The position numbers were made by a program, and so were the translations under genes. A model generated the notes under the pieces. The model worked only from the letters and a program-made list of their open reading frames with translations, was not told the DNA's origin and ran no database searches. Below, in pieces: positions 59,414 through 64,000 of a DNA stretch of 64,000 nucleotides; within the stretch, counting starts at the first letter, position 1, and every line of letters begins with the position of its first letter. Source of the stretch: Zhengella sp020637775 (GTDB lineage: Bacteria; Pseudomonadota; Alphaproteobacteria; Rhizobiales; Rhizobiaceae); NCBI RefSeq assembly GCF_041397485.1, contig NZ_JAWKWO010000004.1, positions 310,001 through 374,000 on the forward strand, given 5' to 3'.

Positions 59414-60763
59414 ATGAACAGCGAACTGATCGAGCGCTACGCAAAGCCGGTGCCGCGGTACACCAGTTACCCCACCGCGCCGCACTTCACGCCCGACATC
59501 GATGCGGCGGCCTACCGCTCCTGGCTGGAGGCAATCGAACCCGCGACGCCGGTTTCGCTTTATGCCCACATCCCGTTTTGCGACAGATTGTGCTGGTTTT
59601 GTGGCTGCACCACCAAACAGGTGCAGCGCTACGATCCGGTCGAGGTCTATCTCGATTCGCTGCGCGCCGAAATCGCCCATGCCGGCGATTGCGTCACCCG
59701 CCAGGCACCGGTGACCGCAATGCATTTCGGCGGGGGGTCCCCCACCATGCTGAAGGCCGCCGACATCCGGCTGCTTGGCGAGACGCTGCGCGCGCATTTT
59801 GCCTTTGCTGCGGATGCCGAAATCTCCGTCGAGATGGACCCCAACGACATGACGGAGGACCGCTTCGATGCCTGTGCCGATATCGGCATGACCCGCGCCA
59901 GCCTCGGCGTCCAGGATTTTGATCCCGTGGTTCAGGAGGCAATCAACCGGGAGCAGACGGTCGAGCAGACCCGCTCGGTGGTGGATGGCGTACGCCGGCG
60001 CGGTGCCGGCTCTGTCAATCTCGACATCCTCTACGGCCTGCCGCACCAGACGGTCGAAAGCATCGAGAAGACGGTGCGCGCCTGCCTCGACATGGACCCG
60101 GATCGCATTGCGCTGTTCGGCTATGCGCATGTGCCCTGGATGAAGAAGCACCAGACGATGATCGACGAGACGGTCCTGCCGGGCCTTGTCGAGCGCTTCC
60201 GCCAACAGGATCATGCCGCCGGCCTGTTGCGCGAGGCCGGCTATGTGGCCATTGGCTTCGACCATTTCGCCAAGCCGGCCGACAGCATGGCCAAGGCCTT
60301 GCAAGGCGGCACGCTGAAGCGGAATTTCCAGGGCTATACCACCGATGACGCCCCGGTCCTGATCGGCCTTGGCGCCTCGGCCATCGGGCAATTGCCGCAG
60401 GGCTATGTCCAGAATTCCCCGGCCTCCGGAGACTATCAGCGGCGCATCGCCAATGACGGCTTTGCCACCGTGCGCGGTGTGCGCCTGAGCGGCGAGGATG
60501 TCATGCGCCGGGCCGTCATCGAGAAATTGATGTGCGATTTCGCCTTCAGCCGCGATTGGGCGCTGGACACCTTCGGCGCGCCTGCGCGCACCATCATCGA
60601 GGAGGCCGACTATCTGGCCGCGTCCGACCGCGACGGGTTGTTCTCCCGCGAGGAGAACGTCTACCGCGTCACCGATACCGGCCGCCCCTTCGTGCGCGTC
60701 ATCGCCGCTCATTTCGACGCCTACCTGCACAAGGGGGCAGCCCGCCATTCCGCAGCGGTCTGA
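59414..60763 (+). CDS. hemN: Oxygen-independent coproporphyrinogen III dehydrogenase HemN
   Basis: The product has 449 residues. The radical-SAM cluster motif is CDRLCWFCGC (Cys56, Cys60, Cys63), preceded by the HemN signature KPVPRYTSYPTAPHF and followed by VTAMHFGGGSPTML and IDLxxG-type LDILYGLPHQT. HemN converts coproporphyrinogen III to protoporphyrinogen IX without oxygen, supplying haem for the cbb3 oxidase under low oxygen. An upstream FNR box and divergence from fnrL fit. A strong terminator follows the stop. Confidence 0.96.
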   Translation: MNSELIERYAKPVPRYTSYPTAPHFTPDIDAAAYRSWLEAIEPATPVSLYAHIPFCDRLCWFCGCTTKQVQRYDPVEVYLDSLRAEIAHAGDCVTRQAPVTAMHFGGGSPTMLKAADIRLLGETLRAHFAFAADAEISVEMDPNDMTEDRFDACADIGMTRASLGVQDFDPVVQEAINREQTVEQTRSVVDGVRRRGAGSVNLDILYGLPHQTVESIEKTVRACLDMDPDRIALFGYAHVPWMKKHQTMIDETVLPGLVERFRQQDHAAGLLREAGYVAIGFDHFAKPADSMAKALQGGTLKRNFQGYTTDDAPVLIGLGASAIGQLPQGYVQNSPASGDYQRRIANDGFATVRGVRLSGEDVMRRAVIEKLMCDFAFSRDWALDTFGAPARTIIEEADYLAASDRDGLFSREENVYRVTDTGRPFVRVIAAHFDAYLHKGAARHSAAV

Positions 60764-60808
60764 GGAGGCCACGGATCCGGGCACCCTGGCCCGGCGCTGC
60801 GCATGAAA

Positions 60809-60835
60809 ACGCCGCGGACGATGGGTCCGCGGCGT
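60809..60835. terminator. Bidirectional terminator between hemN and the binding-protein gene
   Basis: A perfect 11-bp stem (ACGCCGCGGAC / GTCCGCGGCGT) with a five-base GATGG loop, preceded by GAAA and followed by TTCTT. It sits between converging genes and can end transcription from both sides. Confidence 0.85.
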
Positions 60836-60865
60836 TCTTCATGTCACGATGACGGGTTTGAACCC

Positions 60866-62026
60866 TTACTGGCGCGCCTGTTCCTTGAAGACACCGTCCT
60901 CGACCTTGGAGATGACGATGATGTCGCCGCCCTGGTGGTCGCCGGGGCCCATCTTGATGTCGGCATCGGCGATCACGTCGCGGAACTCCAGCGACTCCAT
61001 GCCCTTCTGGAAGCTCTCCGGCGTCAGATCCTGGCCCGCGGCCTCAAGCGCCTTGACCAGCGTTTCAGCAGCGCCATAGCCCAGGATCGCGGCCATGCCC
61101 GGCTCCTCGTTGTACTTGGCAACGAAGTCGTCATGCCACTTCTTGACTTCCGGATCGTCCATGCGCGGCTTGTAGTCGGCCCAGCCGCCGGCGGCGTAAT
61201 AGCCGTCCGTGATCCCGCCCGGCTGCGAGGCGATGGCCTCGTGATAGGCCGCCGAGGAGCCGAGGAAGGACACGTCGTTCCAGCCCAGCTTCTTGGCCGT
61301 GGCCACGGCGATGATGGTCTGGCGCACGCCCAGTGCCGTGGCGACGATGTCGCAGCCGGCGTCCTTCAGCTTGGTCAGCGCGCCCACGAAGTCGGTTTCA
61401 TCCGGCTTGTGGGTGGTTTCCGCAGCCCAGGTCTTGCCCAGTTCCTCTGCCTTGTCCACCGCGCCTTCCTGGATCTCCTTGCCGAAATCCGACGGGATGT
61501 ACATCGCGCAGATTTCCTCCGCGCCCTTCTCCTTGACCAGGTAGTCGACCCCGGCCTTGATCTGGTCGTAATAGGACGAGAAGCCGGCATACTTGTAGGT
61601 GATGTCGCCTTCGAGCATCTGCCGGGCCGAGGTCAGCGGCGCGATGTTCGCCACCTTCTTGGCCTGCATCAGCGGGAAGCCGGCAATGTTGTGCGGCGTG
61701 CCGAGATTCAGGATCATCGCGAACACGCCGTCCGAATTGATCAGCTTGTTGAAATTGGCCACCGCCTTGGGCACCTGGTACTGGTGATCCTCGACGATCA
61801 TGCGGATCTTGCGGCCGTGAATGCCGCCCGCCTCGTTCACCTCGTCGAATTTCATCTGTGCCGCCTTGATGGCCTGCACATTGAAAGGCGCGAAGATACC
61901 CGACTGGTCGCCATTGGAGCCGATCAGCACTTCCGTGTCCGTCACGCCCTGCTGGGCCATCGCGGCCGACGTCATGCCGGCGGCAATGCCAAGTGCGAGA
62001 ATGGACTTCCTGATTGCAGTCTTCAT
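60866..62026 (-). CDS. Branched-chain amino acid-type ABC transporter binding protein
   Basis: The product has 386 residues when started at ATG 62026, which has GGAGGAAAA before it. A Sec signal peptide (MKTAIRKSILALGIAAGMTSAAMA, quoted as KSILALGIAAGMTSAAMA, cut before QQGV) leads into a LivJ-type domain: TEVLIGSNGDQSGIFAPFN, EVNEAGGIHGRKIRMIVED and DQIKAGVDYLVKEKGAEEI. It would deliver a hydrophobic or organic-acid ligand to a LivHMGF permease not seen in this window. It lies 29 bases after an acyl-CoA ligase gene, a pairing common in Alphaproteobacteria, suggesting uptake followed by CoA activation. Confidence 0.92.
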   Translation of the reverse strand: MKTAIRKSILALGIAAGMTSAAMAQQGVTDTEVLIGSNGDQSGIFAPFNVQAIKAAQMKFDEVNEAGGIHGRKIRMIVEDHQYQVPKAVANFNKLINSDGVFAMILNLGTPHNIAGFPLMQAKKVANIAPLTSARQMLEGDITYKYAGFSSYYDQIKAGVDYLVKEKGAEEICAMYIPSDFGKEIQEGAVDKAEELGKTWAAETTHKPDETDFVGALTKLKDAGCDIVATALGVRQTIIAVATAKKLGWNDVSFLGSSAAYHEAIASQPGGITDGYYAAGGWADYKPRMDDPEVKKWHDDFVAKYNEEPGMAAILGYGAAETLVKALEAAGQDLTPESFQKGMESLEFRDVIADADIKMGPGDHQGGDIIVISKVEDGVFKEQARQ

Positions 62027-62055
62027 CCGTTTTCCTCCGTTACGGTTGAACTGAA

Positions 62056-63954
62056 TTATCCCTCTTTTCCATACATGGAATCGATCAGCGGCTTGTGCTT
62101 CTTTTCCACGAAGCCGCGCTTGAGCTTCATGGTCGCCGTCAATTCCTCGTCTTCCGCCGTCAGCAGCGTGTCGATCAGGCGGAAATCCTTGATCTGCTCG
62201 ACCCGGGCAAACTCCCGGTTCGTCTCCTCCACCACCGCTCCGATCAGTTCGCGCACCTCCGGGGCCGCACACAGCGAACGGTAGTCGGAGAACGGCACGC
62301 GCTTGGCCTGCGCGAATTTTTCCACGTTTTCCTGGTCGATCATGATCAGGCAGGTCAGATATTTGCGCTTGTCGCCGATGATGACGGCATCCGAGATGTA
62401 GGGCGAGAACTTCAGCCGGTTCTCGATTTCCGCCGGCGTGATGTTCTTGCCGCCGGCCGTGATGATGATGTCCTTGAGCCGGCCGGTGATCGTCAGGTAG
62501 TTCTCGTTGTCCAGCCGCCCGATATCGCCCGTCCGCAGCCAGCCGTCCTCCGTCATCGTCTCGGCCGTCTTGTCCGGCTTGTTCCAGTAGCCCTTGAACA
62601 CGTTGCCGGCCTTGTACTGGATCTCGCCGTCCGGCGCGATGCGCACCTGAGTGCCCGGCAGCGGCTGGCCCACCGTGCCGTTCTTGTTGTTTTCAAACGT
62701 GTTGATGGAGATGACACCGGAGCTTTCGGTCATTCCGTAGCCTTCCAGGATCGGAACACCGGCGGCGCGGTACCACTTCAGGAGATCGGGCGAAATGGGC
62801 GCCGCACCCGATCCGCCGCGGCGCAGCCGGTCCATGCCCAGCATGCGGCGCAGGTTCTTCAGTACGAGGAAATCCCACACCCGGAACGCCAGTGCGGTGC
62901 CAGACGGCACCGGCCTGCCTTCCAGTTCCGCTTCCGCCTTCTTCATTCCCGTGGCGATGGCCTGCTTGAACGCCCATTGCTGCAACGGCGTGGCATCGCC
63001 GATCAGGATCATGACGCGGGAATAGATCTTCTCCCAGACGCGCGGCACGGCCACGAATGTATGCGGACTGACCTCCTGGACATTGTCGAACACCGTCTCC
63101 GGGCTTTCTGCGAAGTTCACCGTCGACTTGCCGGCAATCGGCGCGAAGGCGGAGAACAGGCGTTCGAGAATATGGCAGAGCGGCAGGAAGCAGACCTGCT
63201 CGTCGGTCGGATATATCGGCGCTGCCACATTGCCCGTGGACAGCGAGCACATGATGTTGGAATGCGAGATCATGGCGCCCTTGGGCATGCCGGTGGTCCC
63301 CGACGTGTAGACAAGGATCGCCGTTGCGTCCGGATCGGTCTTCGCGGTCTCGGCCTCGAACAGATCCGGCGTTTCCTTCAGCTGCTCGCGTCCCAGACGG
63401 TAAAGCTCGTCGAGGAAGATGACCTTCTCGTCGGAAAAGTCGTGCAGGCCCTCCGGGTCCAGCACGATCACCTTGCTCAGTCCGGGTATGTCCTTCCTGA
63501 CTTCCAGGAACTTGTCGAGTTGCTCGTCATTCTCCACGAACAGGAACCGGCTGTCGGAATCGTTGACGAGATATTTGAGCTGTGCCGCCGAATCGGTCGT
63601 GTAGATGCCCGAACAGATGCCGCGCATGCACTGCACGCCCATGTCGACATAGACCCATTCCTTGTTGTCCTCCGAGAGGATCGACACCACCTCGCCGGGC
63701 TTCAGGCCGAGCCGGTGCAGCCCCAGCCCGATCAGCCGCGCATGCTCGCGGAAATCGTTCCAGGAATAGGACAGCCAGATGCCGTAATCCTTCTCGCGAT
63801 GCGCCGTGCGCTCGCCCAGTTCCTTGCAGCGTTCAAGGAACAGCTTTGGCAGCGTGTCGCATCCGTCGATGAAGAACGGACCCTTCGACAGATCCGCATT
63901 GATCGACATGCCGTTGACGACCTGCTGCGGCGGTATGCTCTTGTGAACCGTCAT
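62056..63954 (-). CDS. AMP-dependent long-chain acyl-CoA synthetase (FadD15-like)
   Basis: The product has 632 residues, typical of the long-chain group. The AMP-binding motif is ILVYTSGTTGMPKGAMISHSN, quoted as YTSGTTGMPKGAMISHSN; further marks are EGYGMTESSG, DGWLRTGDIGRLD and GRLKDIIITAGGKNITPAEIE, quoted as RLKDIIITAGGKNITPAEIE. It activates a carboxylic acid with ATP to form its CoA ester. GGGGAGG precedes ATG 63954. The neighbouring LivJ-type binding protein suggests that the acid is imported by an ABC system and trapped as CoA thioester. Chain length is not determined by the sequence. Confidence 0.94.
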   Translation of the reverse strand: MTVHKSIPPQQVVNGMSINADLSKGPFFIDGCDTLPKLFLERCKELGERTAHREKDYGIWLSYSWNDFREHARLIGLGLHRLGLKPGEVVSILSEDNKEWVYVDMGVQCMRGICSGIYTTDSAAQLKYLVNDSDSRFLFVENDEQLDKFLEVRKDIPGLSKVIVLDPEGLHDFSDEKVIFLDELYRLGREQLKETPDLFEAETAKTDPDATAILVYTSGTTGMPKGAMISHSNIMCSLSTGNVAAPIYPTDEQVCFLPLCHILERLFSAFAPIAGKSTVNFAESPETVFDNVQEVSPHTFVAVPRVWEKIYSRVMILIGDATPLQQWAFKQAIATGMKKAEAELEGRPVPSGTALAFRVWDFLVLKNLRRMLGMDRLRRGGSGAAPISPDLLKWYRAAGVPILEGYGMTESSGVISINTFENNKNGTVGQPLPGTQVRIAPDGEIQYKAGNVFKGYWNKPDKTAETMTEDGWLRTGDIGRLDNENYLTITGRLKDIIITAGGKNITPAEIENRLKFSPYISDAVIIGDKRKYLTCLIMIDQENVEKFAQAKRVPFSDYRSLCAAPEVRELIGAVVEETNREFARVEQIKDFRLIDTLLTAEDEELTATMKLKRGFVEKKHKPLIDSMYGKEG

Positions 63955-63972
63955 CTGCGCCTCCCCTTGATC

Positions 63973-64000
63973 CTACCGCCAGGTCTTCTTCTGTTTCCAG
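63973..64000 (-). CDS. Possible C-terminal tail of an upstream gene
   Basis: On the minus strand the last bases read WKQKKTWR followed by TAG, 18 bases before the acyl-CoA ligase start. A basic, Trp-containing tail would suit the end of an ABC transporter subunit from the same operon, but nine codons cannot identify a family and chance is possible. Confidence 0.3.

Noticed and set aside
1..64000. CRISPR arrays, transposons, tRNA or rRNA genes
   Set aside because: No regularly spaced direct repeats, transposase motifs, flanking inverted repeats, or RNA gene signatures were noticed on reading; a dedicated RNA search was not possible.

Overview
The window reads as a chromosomal stretch of a GC-rich alphaproteobacterium, most likely in or near the Hyphomicrobiales (Rhizobiales). 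This rests on a fixNOQP/ccoNOQP plus fixGHIS (ccoGHIS) block, an FnrL-type regulator next to an oxygen-independent hemN, several TRAP transporters, DUF2793 and WbsX-type proteins, and strong GC bias at third codon positions. The species cannot be named from the sequence. About 50 protein genes are supported. No rRNA, tRNA, CRISPR array or insertion sequence was seen.

Bases 1-19443 are a carbohydrate uptake and catabolism region. A first TRAP system (dctM truncated by the window edge, dctQ, a Tat-exported dctP, and a small two-helix membrane protein) diverges from a LacI-family regulator across two LacI-type operators, and the regulator is followed by a UspA protein. A DeoR-family regulator then precedes a second TRAP system (dctQ-dctM-dctP) and a cytoplasmic GH116-type glycosidase. 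After an oppositely oriented Sel1-repeat gene comes a tightly coupled run: MauG-type di-haem peroxidase, PfkB kinase, LacD-like class I aldolase, FucI/AraA-fold isomerase, Gfo/Idh/MocA oxidoreductase, aldose 1-epimerase and D-2-hydroxyacid dehydrogenase. The kinase resembles E. coli YihV (sulfofructose kinase), including K27, N109 and the Arg of its ADNRW motif. With the aldolase, isomerase and Gfo/Idh-fold protein, this suggests a sulfoquinovose pathway of sulfo-EMP type fed by a TRAP transporter. That is the most interesting hypothesis in the window.

Bases 19598-34961 look like an export and modification locus for a surface polysaccharide. It holds an ABC-2 exporter (Wzm/Wzt-like), two sulfotransferase-like proteins, a GT61-type glycosyltransferase, an FkbM methyltransferase and two GH99-like/WbsX proteins, one a 1234-residue protein with an N-terminal repeat array. 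An orphan DUF2793 protein sits inside it, and about 26.6-28.85 kb is visibly AT-rich, suggesting acquired DNA.

Bases 34958-49357 hold mixed housekeeping and efflux genes: an RND pump with its adaptor, a YhaO/YhaN-like nuclease-ATPase pair, a PcaF-like thiolase, and a CecR(TetR)-HlyD-ABC-permease efflux operon with a palindromic operator.

Bases 49465-60763 are the microaerobic respiration block: ccoS, ccoI, ccoH, ccoG, ccoP, ccoQ, ccoO and ccoN on the minus strand, a hemerythrin-domain protein, fnrL and hemN. Three FNR-type boxes lie before ccoG, between ccoN and the hemerythrin gene, and before hemN. The window ends with a branched-chain-amino-acid-type binding protein and a long-chain acyl-CoA ligase on the minus strand.
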